Positions 27,252 through 36,402 of a stretch of 64,000 nucleotides of DNA are shown here, piece by piece; within the stretch, counting starts at the first letter, position 1, and each line of letters opens with the position of its first letter. The notes under the pieces are model-generated. The model saw nothing but the letters and a program-made list of their open reading frames with translations. It did not search any database and was not told the origin of the DNA. A program made the translations under genes and the position numbers. Source of the stretch: Leptospira bouyouniensis (GTDB lineage: Bacteria > Spirochaetota > Leptospiria > Leptospirales > Leptospiraceae); assembly GCF_004769525.1 (NCBI RefSeq), contig NZ_RQFT01000012.1, positions 628,001-692,000 on the forward strand, read 5' to 3'.

Positions 27252-27868
27252 TTGGTCCCTTTTCCTTCTCTTTGTTTTTTCCTCCACCAAAAGAAGAGTA
27301 AAATTCCCACAAGAAGAACCACGAGGATCAAAATCAAGGTTTGGCCACTGCGCACCCAACCCATCAGCTCATCAAAATTATGAGCAAAATAATAACCTAA
27401 ATACACCCAAATAGGGACGGAAATCAGGGCTGCAAAGCCATCAGTGAGTAAAAATAATAAAAAACTAATTTGTTTGGAAGTGCCAGCTGTAAAAAAAATT
27501 GGCATTCGAAGCCCTGGCATAAATCGACCAACAAACACGACCCAACGACCGTATTTTTTAAATTGTTCTCTTACTTTGTCAAAACGTTCTGGGTGTAATA
27601 CCGTGCGTAACACAGGTAAAGTAAGTGCTCTTTCTCCATAATGGCTCCCAAGCCAAAATACAAACGAATCTCCAATGAGAACTCCCGCCATACCCACAAA
27701 AAACATAATATGTACATTGGCATAACCAAGGCCTGAAATCACTCCACCTGCCGTGAGTGAGATGTCTTCTGGAACCGGAAGTCCAAACCCACAGAGGATT
27801 AGAATTCCAAAAACGGCAAAATAACCGTATTGCATAAAAATGGAAACTAAAGTTTGTAGAAAGTCCAT
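27248..27868 (-). CDS. DedA family membrane protein
   Basis: A 206-residue protein with the DedA/SNARE-associated pattern: re-entrant helix regions and FGLPVPEDISLTAGG near residue 28, the GDSFVFWLGSHYGE segment, and VVFVGRFMPGLRMPIFFTAG (about 110), which holds the conserved F-x-R-x-x-P-x-x-R element. DedA proteins act as lipid scramblases or undecaprenyl-phosphate/lipid transporters. The C-terminus is basic. It lies divergent from dgt and overlaps the lipoprotein gene downstream. Confidence 0.9.
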   Translation of the reverse strand: MDFLQTLVSIFMQYGYFAVFGILILCGFGLPVPEDISLTAGGVISGLGYANVHIMFFVGMAGVLIGDSFVFWLGSHYGERALTLPVLRTVLHPERFDKVREQFKKYGRWVVFVGRFMPGLRMPIFFTAGTSKQISFLLFLLTDGFAALISVPIWVYLGYYFAHNFDELMGWVRSGQTLILILVVLLVGILLFFWWRKKQREGKGTK

Positions 27869-27917
27869 GAGGGATTTATACTGATTTTATGGTTTCGCCG
27901 AAAAAGGAAAGAGATTT

Positions 27918-29087
27918 ATGAAGAAAGGGAGAAATGAACTCCTATTAGAAGAGGAAAAAATCCTTGCACCCTATGCTGTAGGGAGCCGGAATTCTGGTGG
28001 TCGTGCATATGAAGAACCAGAACATCCTTATCGGTTACCGTTCCAAAGAGATAAAGATCGCATCATTCACTCCCATGCATTCAAACGATTGGAATACAAA
28101 ACACAAGTGTTTGTTTATTCAGAAGGAGATCATTTTCGCAATCGTTTGACTCATACGTTAGAAGTAGCAGGAATTTCAAAAACGATATCTAAAGTCCTCG
28201 GGCTCAATGAAGATTTAAGTGAGTCCATTGCCCTTGCTCATGATTTGGGCCATTCACCTTTTGGGCATGCGGGGCAGGAAGCTCTTGCCGAACTGATGAA
28301 AGATATTGGTGGATTTGAGCATAATAAACAATCACTTCGTGTTGTGCAAAAATTGGAACGAAGGTATCCTGACTTTCCAGGACTCAATTTATGTGAAGAA
28401 ACTCTTCTAGGAATTATGAAACACGGTGGTGGGTATGAATCATCAAACTTACTTGAGGTGAGAAGGACTTTAGGTCCTTCTCTTGAGGCGATGATTGTGG
28501 ACTCTTCTGATGAAATCACATATAGTGCCCATGATTTAGAAGATGGATTAGAGAGTGGTTTACTGCATTTGGATGATGTGAAAGGACTTATGATTTGGAA
28601 ACGAATTTATGATAGTTTGCCTCAAATTGAAAAAAATCAAAAGAAAGAATCGCTTTCGATTTCTAGATCGATAGGTAGAGTTTTGCTAAATTTGATGGTA
28701 TCCGATTTGATAGAATCTGTATATGGAATGTTAACAAAGTATTCTGTGAAATCTAGGGAGAATATTTCTGACTTGTACAATCAAAAAATCAAATTGGTTC
28801 AATTTTCCGAAGAGTTTCAGAAGGAATTTTTACAATTAAAACAATATTTATTTCAAAATTTATACAGACATTCTGAAGTATCTCGGATGAGTGAGCGAGG
28901 GAAAGAAACGATTTATTTGTTATTTAAACATTTTGAATCACACCCAGAATCCATACCAGAGTCATATCGGAATCGAGAAGAGGAAGATGGAAAGATGCGG
29001 ATCATTTGTGATTATATTGCAGGTATGACAGATCGTTATGCTATTGAAAAATTAAAAAGAGAAGGGATCCTTTGGTTTCCTTATTAA
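27918..29087 (+). CDS. dgt: dGTP triphosphohydrolase-like HD protein
   Basis: A 389-residue HD-domain enzyme of the dGTPase family. The metal-binding set is visible: RNRLTHTLEVAG (H), IALAHDLGHSPFGHAG (HD with the typical tail) and DSSDEITYSAHDLEDGL (final Asp). RIIHSHAFKRLEYKTQVF before it is also conserved. It cleaves dNTPs to deoxynucleoside and triphosphate, controlling dNTP pools. The length is that of the shorter type-2 subfamily. A GST gene follows after 36 bases. Confidence 0.92.
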   Translation: MKKGRNELLLEEEKILAPYAVGSRNSGGRAYEEPEHPYRLPFQRDKDRIIHSHAFKRLEYKTQVFVYSEGDHFRNRLTHTLEVAGISKTISKVLGLNEDLSESIALAHDLGHSPFGHAGQEALAELMKDIGGFEHNKQSLRVVQKLERRYPDFPGLNLCEETLLGIMKHGGGYESSNLLEVRRTLGPSLEAMIVDSSDEITYSAHDLEDGLESGLLHLDDVKGLMIWKRIYDSLPQIEKNQKKESLSISRSIGRVLLNLMVSDLIESVYGMLTKYSVKSRENISDLYNQKIKLVQFSEEFQKEFLQLKQYLFQNLYRHSEVSRMSERGKETIYLLFKHFESHPESIPESYRNREEEDGKMRIICDYIAGMTDRYAIEKLKREGILWFPY

Positions 29088-29123
29088 AAAGTTTCATCAA
29101 ATAAAATTGAGGATTAAATAAAA

Positions 29124-29732
29124 ATGTACGGACTGTATTCACATCCTAATTCAACGTATAGCAAACGAGTTCATATTTATCTAAAGTATCGTAATTTAGA
29201 ATATGAAACCATTCATGTTGCACTTGATAAACTGGAAAATCGAAAGAAACCATTTTTGGCAATCAATCCCTATGGTAAAGTACCTGTTTTAAAAGATGGT
29301 GATTTTTTACTCGCAGAGTCCTCTGTCATCATACGTTATCTTGAAGAAAAACATATGTTTTCAAATCCTTTGTTCCCAACCGATTTAAAACAAAGGGCAA
29401 TCCTTGGTCAAATGTTGAACCGATGTGAATCTGAGTTTTGTTTTCCAGGAAGTGTAATTTATTTTTCTAAAAAATTTGTACCGGAAGAAAAATGGGAACC
29501 CAAACGAATGAAAGATTCTGCCAAAAGGATTGGTAGGCATTTTGAAATACTGGATGGTATTTTAAATGTGAACCAATATCTATTTTCCAATCAGTTTGGA
29601 TTATTAGAGATTTTATATGCCCCGTTTATCGAACATTTTGCAATGATGGATACTAAGGTTCCGCAAGCAGTAGAAGATTGGATCCATCGAGTTTTGGAAG
29701 AACCATCCGTGAAATTTGTGTTAAAAGGTTAA
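29124..29732 (+). CDS. Glutathione S-transferase family protein
   Basis: A 202-residue protein with an N-terminal thioredoxin-like fold (YGLYSHPNSTYSKRVHIYLKY, then NPYGKVPVLKDGDFLLAESSVIIRYLEEKH) carrying the E-S-S glutathione-binding motif, and a helical C-terminal half. The Ser/Thr near residue 10 may be the catalytic residue. Role is detoxification or redox, substrate unknown. It is 36 bases after dgt and may share its transcript. Confidence 0.85.
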   Translation: MYGLYSHPNSTYSKRVHIYLKYRNLEYETIHVALDKLENRKKPFLAINPYGKVPVLKDGDFLLAESSVIIRYLEEKHMFSNPLFPTDLKQRAILGQMLNRCESEFCFPGSVIYFSKKFVPEEKWEPKRMKDSAKRIGRHFEILDGILNVNQYLFSNQFGLLEILYAPFIEHFAMMDTKVPQAVEDWIHRVLEEPSVKFVLKG

Positions 29733-29751
29733 ATTTTCAAAATCTTTTGTT

Positions 29752-30345
29752 CTAAAGTGTTAGAAAGGTATTTTGTAAGTGGTTTGAAAACTCGCGCCAA
29801 TTTGATTGCCATTCGAAAGAACCATTCGGACCAACACGATTGGTCACAACCAAATAGGCAGTGATAGGAATCTTAAAAAGATTCGCCACTTTTGCGAGTC
29901 CAAATAATTCCAAGTTTTCTATGGCAAATTCTTTCCAACTTGATTCGGGTGGGTCATTCAGTTCATGGAGTGTGATACAAGTTGGTGCATTACATACTCC
30001 ATTGGGAAAATTAGGGTCATTTTGTAATGAGTAAAAAAGTGGATCCATTGGAAGTTGTTTGGCAAATCCAAGTGATGCTGCAATTTCTTTTGCATATACG
30101 GCATCAGGTGAAACAATATCCTTTATTTGGAACTGGCTCCATGGGTAAACTCCACAAGAACCTAAAAACACAATCTGTTTAATGTTTGGATTTTGAGTTA
30201 GATAATCGAAAACTTGTACCGCTTGTTCCAAATTCCCAATTCCCATTGCTTTCACGTTTGGAAAATTTGAGTTGTCTCTGAGGAGATCGATTTCTCCATC
30301 AAAGGCACAAGTAACGAGCGTTAATTCTGAATTAAAGGTTAACAA
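29752..30345 (-). CDS. Phosphorylase-superfamily protein, futalosine hydrolase-like
   Basis: A 197-residue member of the nucleoside phosphorylase / MTAN superfamily. LTLVTCAFDGEIDLL at the start, a GIGNLEQAV segment, VFLGSCGVYP (cf. the G-x-x-G-x-Y motif) and ENLELFGLA, which takes the place of the usual E-M-E-G. A late VTNRVGPNGSFEW matches the S-N-x-V-G-P pattern of futalosine hydrolase (MqnB), which makes it a candidate for menaquinone synthesis. It overlaps argC by 14 bases; that pairing has no metabolic logic I can see. Confidence 0.5.
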   Translation of the reverse strand: MLTFNSELTLVTCAFDGEIDLLRDNSNFPNVKAMGIGNLEQAVQVFDYLTQNPNIKQIVFLGSCGVYPWSQFQIKDIVSPDAVYAKEIAASLGFAKQLPMDPLFYSLQNDPNFPNGVCNAPTCITLHELNDPPESSWKEFAIENLELFGLAKVANLFKIPITAYLVVTNRVGPNGSFEWQSNWREFSNHLQNTFLTL

Positions 30346-31354
30346 GACCTAAGGTTTCCGGGTATCCAAACATCAAATTGAGATTTTGTAATGCTTGGCC
30401 TGCGGCTCCTTTGACTAAATTATCAAGTGCAGAAACAAGAACGAGTGTATTCCCTTTCGTTTTAAATCCAAGATCTAAGAAATTGGTGTTTTGAATTTTT
30501 TTTAACTCAATTTCTTCTGGTGATTTATAGAGTCGAAGGAAAGGTTCTTTATCGGCCACAGATTGGAGTTTTTCTTGGATTTGGTTTGAATCGATAGGTT
30601 TGTCAAATGTAATGTAAATTGTTGATAGAATTCCTCGGTAAACAGGAAGTAGGTGAGGTGTGAAGTATATCTCTTTTGGATCGGAACCAACAAATGCATA
30701 TTCTTCTATTTCAGGTTCATGTTGGTGGCTTAGAATTTTATAGGCTCTAAAGTTTTCATAAACATGTGTATAAGCAAATTTGATTTCTTCTGTCCTTCCG
30801 CCAGCCCCGCTCACTCCAGACTTTGCATCCACTATGACAGGTCCTTGTATATTTTTTCTTAGATTTCCGAGGATGGCGATGGGTAAAATGGCAGATGTAG
30901 CATAACATCCTGGGTTAGAGACAAAGTTTGCGTTCTTTATTTTTTCGCGAAATAATTCAGGTAATCCAAATTCAACCTTTTCCATCAAATCAAACTTTGA
31001 ATGATTGAATTGGTAAGCTTTTTCAAATTTAGTTTTATCGTGCAAACGAAATGTTCCGGACAAATCGATGACTTTTTTCCCTTCGTTTAAATAATAGGGG
31101 GCTTTTTCTAACGATACTTCATTCGGTGTAGCAAGGACAATGTGTGCATCCTCTGGAACCGGAGAGTCGTGTTTTTGGAATACCAAATCGGGCACATGGC
31201 TTAACTCAGGGAAAACCTCTCGGATGTGTTTCCCATCAACTTGGTTGGATGTGATATGAACGAGTTGAAAATGAGGGTGGTGGGCCAGTAAACTTGTCAG
31301 TTCTTTCCCAGTAAGACCACCTGCACCGATGATTGCAATTTTGCTTTGTTTCAT
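30332..31354 (-). CDS. argC: N-acetyl-gamma-glutamyl-phosphate reductase
   Basis: ArgC reduces N-acetylglutamyl phosphate to the semialdehyde in arginine synthesis. At 340 residues from the ATG at 31354 it is normal. The NAD(P)-binding motif is IGAGGLTGKEL at the start; the catalytic cysteine is in NPGCYATSA (about residue 150), followed by GVSGAGG and a HQHEPEIEE stretch carrying the conserved His. A 29-codon upstream extension is rejected. It shares a short overlap with the following MqnB-like gene. Confidence 0.93.
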   Translation of the reverse strand: MKQSKIAIIGAGGLTGKELTSLLAHHPHFQLVHITSNQVDGKHIREVFPELSHVPDLVFQKHDSPVPEDAHIVLATPNEVSLEKAPYYLNEGKKVIDLSGTFRLHDKTKFEKAYQFNHSKFDLMEKVEFGLPELFREKIKNANFVSNPGCYATSAILPIAILGNLRKNIQGPVIVDAKSGVSGAGGRTEEIKFAYTHVYENFRAYKILSHQHEPEIEEYAFVGSDPKEIYFTPHLLPVYRGILSTIYITFDKPIDSNQIQEKLQSVADKEPFLRLYKSPEEIELKKIQNTNFLDLGFKTKGNTLVLVSALDNLVKGAAGQALQNLNLMFGYPETLGLVNL

Positions 31355-31462
31355 AAAGGAACCCAGGTCAAGAATTTTGGATTGGATTGGGATGTCAAAC
31401 GGCTCTGCAAGAGAAATGCTTGATTTTCTGATTGCAATCAATCTAATGATTGCACTCGAGTT

Positions 31463-31879
31463 ATGGAGACCTCTTCCTTTTTGTTATCCCAATTTGCGAA
31501 CCAAATGAAATCGAAGGGACTTTTGATTTTGATTTCGATTCGGTTTGTGATTGGTTGGATTGCAGTCATTGCCACATTACTAAATTTGGGAAAACCACCG
31601 TTTTACATTGCTCTGTTGGTTTCGGTTTACTTTCTTAGTACCTCATTTTTTGGAAAACGAATCATCCAAAAAGAATATCCAAATAAACATTCTAATCCAA
31701 CGATTATGTTTTTTTTGGTTGTTGATTACTTTGTTTTACTATTTGCTTTTTACCTCACAATTATTGCTCATCCAATAGGGTTAAAATCCCTCCCGATTCA
31801 AAATTCAATTTTTTTCTCGCTGTTTTTTTATTCCAACTTTACATTTCTTTTTTTTTACACAGAACATTTTCTACCTTAA
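31463..31879 (+). CDS. Membrane N-terminus of a frame-split histidine kinase
   Basis: A 138-residue reading frame with four hydrophobic helices (about 18-40, 44-62, 77-100 and 111-135). It stops at TAA 31877-31879, whose last base starts the ATG of the kinase frame (31879). A run of nine T (31848-31856) lies just before the stop, and a -1 shift there would join the two frames into one six-helix sensor kinase. As it stands it may be a separate membrane subunit or the front half of a broken or slippage-controlled gene. Confidence 0.6.
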   Translation: METSSFLLSQFANQMKSKGLLILISIRFVIGWIAVIATLLNLGKPPFYIALLVSVYFLSTSFFGKRIIQKEYPNKHSNPTIMFFLVVDYFVLLFAFYLTIIAHPIGLKSLPIQNSIFFSLFFYSNFTFLFFYTEHFLP

Positions 31880-33072
31880 TGGGAATCGTTGTGATCATAG
31901 GTTACATAGGAGGAATTTTTATCGCAAAAATGGAAGGTGTTCAGATTGAATTTGGATACCAACTAACTCCCCAAGGTCCGAATCGAGTCGTTGTTGTATT
32001 AGAGATTTTGAAAGTAATTCTTCTTGTATCAAAGACGGTTTGTATTGTAAAACTTGTTTCTTTTTTGTTAGATATCTTAGAAAACAATCATCAGAAATTG
32101 TCAGAAGAACTGAACCAAAGAGAAACAAGTTTGATTCAAAATGATAGGATTGTAACACTAGGTTCGCTTGCATCCAATGTTGCACACGAAATTAAAAACC
32201 CACTGGCTGGGATAAAATCAATGGTTTCTTACCTTTTATCTGAAGAAAAAAATTATCTATCCAATGTAGAACCACTTTGGTATGAAAAGGAAAAAAGAAT
32301 TTTATGGAAACATCGAACTAAAAAAGAAAAAAGAGAGGAGATGGATATGATATTACAATTGTTTCCATTCCTGGAGAGAAAAGATCTCTTTTATTTTGCA
32401 GATCGGTGTATTGAACTTGGAATTGATTATCGAAGTTTTGAAGAGATCTCATCTGATGATAAGGATGCATGGCATTTTATTTTTTTGTGGCTAAAATACA
32501 AAACAATGGAGAATGCCAATTTACTCATAGCCAATGCAATTGACCGTACTGAAAAAGTTATCTCCACATTCCAACAATTTTCAAAACCATTTAACTCTAA
32601 AGAAAAAGAATATGTGCGAATTGGTGAAGGGGTACGAGATATTCTAATCCTTTATAACCAATATTGGGAAATGAATCGAATCCTAATCACGGAGATTGAT
32701 GATCAACTTAAAACGTATGTTAATGAATCTGCCATGAAGTTGGTTTGGTCACATTTGATTTTTAATTCTATACAAGCTACTCAGTCGAAAACGGGGGAAA
32801 TCAAAGTGATAGTAAAAATGAATGATGCCAACTCAATTGAAATCAGAGTCATCGATAATGGAGTGGGAATTCCAAAAGACTTACATAAAAATATATTCCA
32901 ACCTTTTTTTACAACAAAAGAGAAAGGAGAAGGCATTGGTCTTGGTTTATCCATTTGTAAATCCATTGTCACCGAACAAGGTGGCTCGATTTCCTTTCGT
33001 TCTGAACCAGGAAAATCGGAATTCATTGTCACACTTCCAATCATTGAAAAGAATCCAGAAAATGAGGTTTAA
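31879..33072 (+). CDS. Sensor histidine kinase with DHp insertion
   Basis: A 397-residue frame: two hydrophobic helices (about 3-20 and 40-70), then a dimerisation helix with the H-box SNVAHEIKNPLAG (phospho-His about 105). About 90 residues follow that do not belong to a normal DHp pair (residues about 125-210). The second DHp helix (RTEKVISTFQQFSKP) leads into the ATPase domain with N-box LIFNSIQA, G1 DNGVGIP, F-box FFTTKEKG and G2 GLGLSI. All kinase motifs are intact. Its ATG overlaps the preceding stop. A haem-type lipoprotein follows after 3 bases. Confidence 0.85.
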   Translation: MGIVVIIGYIGGIFIAKMEGVQIEFGYQLTPQGPNRVVVVLEILKVILLVSKTVCIVKLVSFLLDILENNHQKLSEELNQRETSLIQNDRIVTLGSLASNVAHEIKNPLAGIKSMVSYLLSEEKNYLSNVEPLWYEKEKRILWKHRTKKEKREEMDMILQLFPFLERKDLFYFADRCIELGIDYRSFEEISSDDKDAWHFIFLWLKYKTMENANLLIANAIDRTEKVISTFQQFSKPFNSKEKEYVRIGEGVRDILILYNQYWEMNRILITEIDDQLKTYVNESAMKLVWSHLIFNSIQATQSKTGEIKVIVKMNDANSIEIRVIDNGVGIPKDLHKNIFQPFFTTKEKGEGIGLGLSICKSIVTEQGGSISFRSEPGKSEFIVTLPIIEKNPENEV

Positions 33073-33075
33073 GTA

Positions 33076-33633
33076 ATGAATTTAGTAAAAGTAAAAATAA
33101 TAGTTTTAGTGTTTGTGGTGATGGGAATACTTGATTGCCAAAAAGAATTAATCAATTATGAAGCAGAAGCAATTTCTGTTACAACTGAAGCAAAAACAAA
33201 CTTACAACAAAAATTGATGGCTGCAATGAAAGAAGGAGGAACAAAGGTTGCCATTCCATTCTGTAAGGATAATGCTCTTGGTTTTACCAACCAATTGGGA
33301 AAAAAGCACCATTTGATCTTAAAAAGGATCACAGATAAACCTCGGAATGAAACCAATTTTGTCACAGATGATGAAGCAAAAATATTAGCAGAAATTCGAA
33401 ACTTGAAATCGAAGGAAGGTGTATTTCCTAACCGAGTTCTGTCGTCGGATAAAAACGTCACTGTCTATATCCCAATAATCATGATGGGTCAATGTTTACA
33501 ATGCCATGGAAAAGCAAACGAAATGACGGAAGAAACAAAATCCATATTGAGAAAACAATACCCAAATGACAAAGCGATTGGGTATGAGTTGGGTGAGTTG
33601 AGAGGTCTTTTTTCCGTCACATTCTCAAAGTAA
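33076..33633 (+). CDS. DUF3365 (Tll0287-like) haem-binding lipoprotein
   Basis: A 185-residue predicted lipoprotein (signal helix, then GILDCQ, Cys near 21). The Tll0287-like domain is recognised from IPFCKDNALGFTNQLG, the charged middle and a MMGQCLQCHGKA motif (about residues 135-145) containing CxxCH for covalent c-type haem, with LGELRGLFSVTF at the end. Related domains act as periplasmic redox/haem sensors, often in kinases. It sits three bases after the split kinase and 15 before a hybrid kinase, suggesting it is their sensory partner. Confidence 0.82.
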   Translation: MNLVKVKIIVLVFVVMGILDCQKELINYEAEAISVTTEAKTNLQQKLMAAMKEGGTKVAIPFCKDNALGFTNQLGKKHHLILKRITDKPRNETNFVTDDEAKILAEIRNLKSKEGVFPNRVLSSDKNVTVYIPIIMMGQCLQCHGKANEMTEETKSILRKQYPNDKAIGYELGELRGLFSVTFSK

Positions 33634-33648
33634 TAGAAAAAACCTTAT

Positions 33649-36402
33649 ATGTTAAATCCAATCAAATTAATCACAAATAAACCTGAATTATGTGACTTTG
33701 TCTTTGAAAAAGGTGTTTTTGGTTATTTGGTTTGGGATACAAGTATTGGGATTATTTATCCAAGTGCGGTGGCAAAAAAGTCGATGGGATTAACATTGGA
33801 CCAACCATTTCCTGTTGAATGTATTCTCACACTCTCTGGGTCCAATTTTGATACAGAGGTAAATCATTCCGATTCAATTCTTGGTAGAATCTGTTTTGAT
33901 CCTAGTAACAGTGCAGGTTTTCCTTTTTTATTCCATACAAAAGAATTTTTTGAATTAGGAAGGAAATACATCTTACTTGCTTTAGATGTTTTTTTTGAAG
34001 GTAAAGAAAAATCATTACCACCGATTTTACAATCTGCAGAAATTTCTAGGGACTTATTTACTTCCTCATTTCGATATTCCAATATTGGAATGGAAATTTC
34101 CAATCCACATGGAGAGATGATTGAAGTAAATCCTATCTTTTGTGAATGGCTTGGATACGAAAGAGAAGAGTTAAAGAAAAAAACTTTGTCTGAGTTTACT
34201 CATCCAGATGATTTGGATTTGGAATTATCCTATTTGGAACAATTAAACAGAGGTTTGATTCCCAGTTTCCAAATTAAAAAAAGATATCTGACAAAAAATA
34301 ATCAATCTATTTGGACAATCCTAAATAAGTCCATTATCCGAGACAATTTGGGAAATCCAATTTATTATTTATCTCAAATCTTGAATATAACAGATTCGAT
34401 CCAATCAGAAATGGAATTAAGATCCATTTCTCGTTTGTTAGACCAAATGGCAAACCTTGCCAAAATTGGTGGTTGGGAATTGGATTTAAAAACAAACCAA
34501 GCGAATTGGACTCATGTAACAAAACGGATCCATGAAGTGGAAGAAAGTTATATACCCAGCTTGGAAACAGGCCTTCAATTTTACCATGACGAAGAGACTC
34601 GAAAACAAATTACCGCTGCTGTCCAAGACCTGATCACGAAAGGAAAGGAATATGATTTAGAATTGGAAATGGTGACAGCCAAAGGGAACCAAACTTGGAT
34701 TAGAACCATTGGTCGAGCAGAATATGAAAACGACAAAGTAGTTAAAATTTATGGCATCATCCAAGATATTAATGAACGAAAAAAATGGGAAGTGGCTCTC
34801 GCATCGCAAACAGCCATTCTATGGTCTTTCGTTGAACACGCACCAGCAGCCGTTGCGATGTTAGACCAAGAGATGAGGTATGTTGCCCTTAGCCAAAGGT
34901 GGATCGATGATTATAAAATTCCAATGACCAAAGAAGAAATCATTGGGAAATGCCATTATGAAATTTTTCCAAACATTGGTGAAGAATGGAAAAAAATACA
35001 TTCTCGCGGATTACAGGGTGAAGTTTTAAAAAAGGATGAAGATATTTGGAGACCACCGGGTTGGGATAAAGACCAAGTGATCCAATGGGAAATCCGCCCT
35101 TGGAGTCTACTTTCTGGGGGAATCGGTGGGATTCTTATGTTTACAAGGGACATTACAGAATCGTACGAAACGAAGTTAGAACTTAAACTGGCAAAAGAAC
35201 TAGCAGAGAACGCGTATAATGCGAAGTCTGAATTTTTAGCAAATATGAGTCACGAAATACGGACACCTTTGAACGGAATCATTGGTTATTCAGATTTACT
35301 GGCAGAAACTTTGTTAGATTCTTCTTATAGCGAATATGCCCAAATTGTAAAACAATCGGCTCACACATTACTAAATATTGTGAATGATATATTGGATTTT
35401 TCGAAAGCGGAAGCAGGAAAATTACAACTTGCGGAAGAACCGAATGATCTTAAAAAATCCATCCAAGAAGCTATCAAAATTATGGATATCCAAGCCATCA
35501 TCAAAGGGTTGGATATCCGTTTGTCCATTGATGAATCAATCCAACAAACTCTAATGTTTGATTCCAATCGATTAAGGCAAGTGATGTTAAATTTACTCGG
35601 AAATGCGATTAAGTTTACGGAAAAGGGAATGATTGAATGCCGCTTGGTCCGAATCAATTCTGAAAATGAGAAAGAAGTAAAAGTTAGAATCTCTGTCAAA
35701 GATACGGGAATCGGTATTGCAAAGGAAAATCAGAAAAAAATATTTGATTCTTTTACGCAAGAAGATTTCTCCACCACACGAAGGTTTGGTGGAACAGGTC
35801 TCGGTCTTGCCATTTGTAAACAATTGCTTAGTTTAATGAAGTCTGAATTGAAATTAAAGAGTGAGGTTGGAGAAGGGAGCGAGTTTTATTTTGAAATTCC
35901 GTTTCGTATTCCAGAATTTGATCAGAGTCTCCAATCGGATGTGGCTGAACTAGATTTGGCAAACCAAAAAAAATTAGAATCGAAACGGAATGAGGTAACT
36001 GTTAAAATTTTAATCGTTGAAGATAATGTTGTGAATATGGGCCTCATGAAAAATTTCATCAAACGCATTTTGTCTGATGTTATCATTTTGGAAGCAGAAA
36101 ACGGTGAAGAAGCAGTGAAAGTATTTCAAAAAGAATTACCACATGTCATTTTGATGGACATCCAAATGCCTGTGAAAAATGGATATGATGCAACGATTGC
36201 GATACGTAAATTAAATAAAGGAAAAAAAATACCAATCATTGCTGTCACTGCAGGTATCATCGCAGGCGAAAAAGAAAAATGTTTTGAAGTTGGAATGAAT
36301 GATTATCTGAGTAAACCTGTTCAAAAAGAAAATTTAAAACAACTACTTTTAAAATGGATTGATTTTGAAGACTTAAGCATCAAATCGAAACAATCCTCCT
36401 AG
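33649..36402 (+). CDS. PAS-rich hybrid sensor histidine kinase
   Basis: A 917-residue soluble protein. An unclassified N-terminal region (1-130) is followed by three PAS-type domains: about 140-255 (FCEWLGYEREELKKK), about 260-380 (WELDLKTNQANWTH to GIIQDINERKKWE) and about 385-510 (FTRDITESYE). A DHp helix comes next (SHEIRTPLNGII), then ATPase (NAIKFTEKG, DTGIGIA, GGTGLGLAI) and a C-terminal receiver (ILIVEDNVVNM, Asp in LMDIQMPVKNG, KPV). All phosphotransfer residues are present. The final ends overlap the facing porin gene by 30 bases. It is the third gene of the kinase/haem-lipoprotein block. Confidence 0.93.
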   Translation: MLNPIKLITNKPELCDFVFEKGVFGYLVWDTSIGIIYPSAVAKKSMGLTLDQPFPVECILTLSGSNFDTEVNHSDSILGRICFDPSNSAGFPFLFHTKEFFELGRKYILLALDVFFEGKEKSLPPILQSAEISRDLFTSSFRYSNIGMEISNPHGEMIEVNPIFCEWLGYEREELKKKTLSEFTHPDDLDLELSYLEQLNRGLIPSFQIKKRYLTKNNQSIWTILNKSIIRDNLGNPIYYLSQILNITDSIQSEMELRSISRLLDQMANLAKIGGWELDLKTNQANWTHVTKRIHEVEESYIPSLETGLQFYHDEETRKQITAAVQDLITKGKEYDLELEMVTAKGNQTWIRTIGRAEYENDKVVKIYGIIQDINERKKWEVALASQTAILWSFVEHAPAAVAMLDQEMRYVALSQRWIDDYKIPMTKEEIIGKCHYEIFPNIGEEWKKIHSRGLQGEVLKKDEDIWRPPGWDKDQVIQWEIRPWSLLSGGIGGILMFTRDITESYETKLELKLAKELAENAYNAKSEFLANMSHEIRTPLNGIIGYSDLLAETLLDSSYSEYAQIVKQSAHTLLNIVNDILDFSKAEAGKLQLAEEPNDLKKSIQEAIKIMDIQAIIKGLDIRLSIDESIQQTLMFDSNRLRQVMLNLLGNAIKFTEKGMIECRLVRINSENEKEVKVRISVKDTGIGIAKENQKKIFDSFTQEDFSTTRRFGGTGLGLAICKQLLSLMKSELKLKSEVGEGSEFYFEIPFRIPEFDQSLQSDVAELDLANQKKLESKRNEVTVKILIVEDNVVNMGLMKNFIKRILSDVIILEAENGEEAVKVFQKELPHVILMDIQMPVKNGYDATIAIRKLNKGKKIPIIAVTAGIIAGEKEKCFEVGMNDYLSKPVQKENLKQLLLKWIDFEDLSIKSKQSS

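Noticed and set aside
31355..31441. 29-codon upstream extension of argC
   Set aside because: ArgC normally starts just before the NAD(P)-binding motif; the extension has no homology-like pattern.
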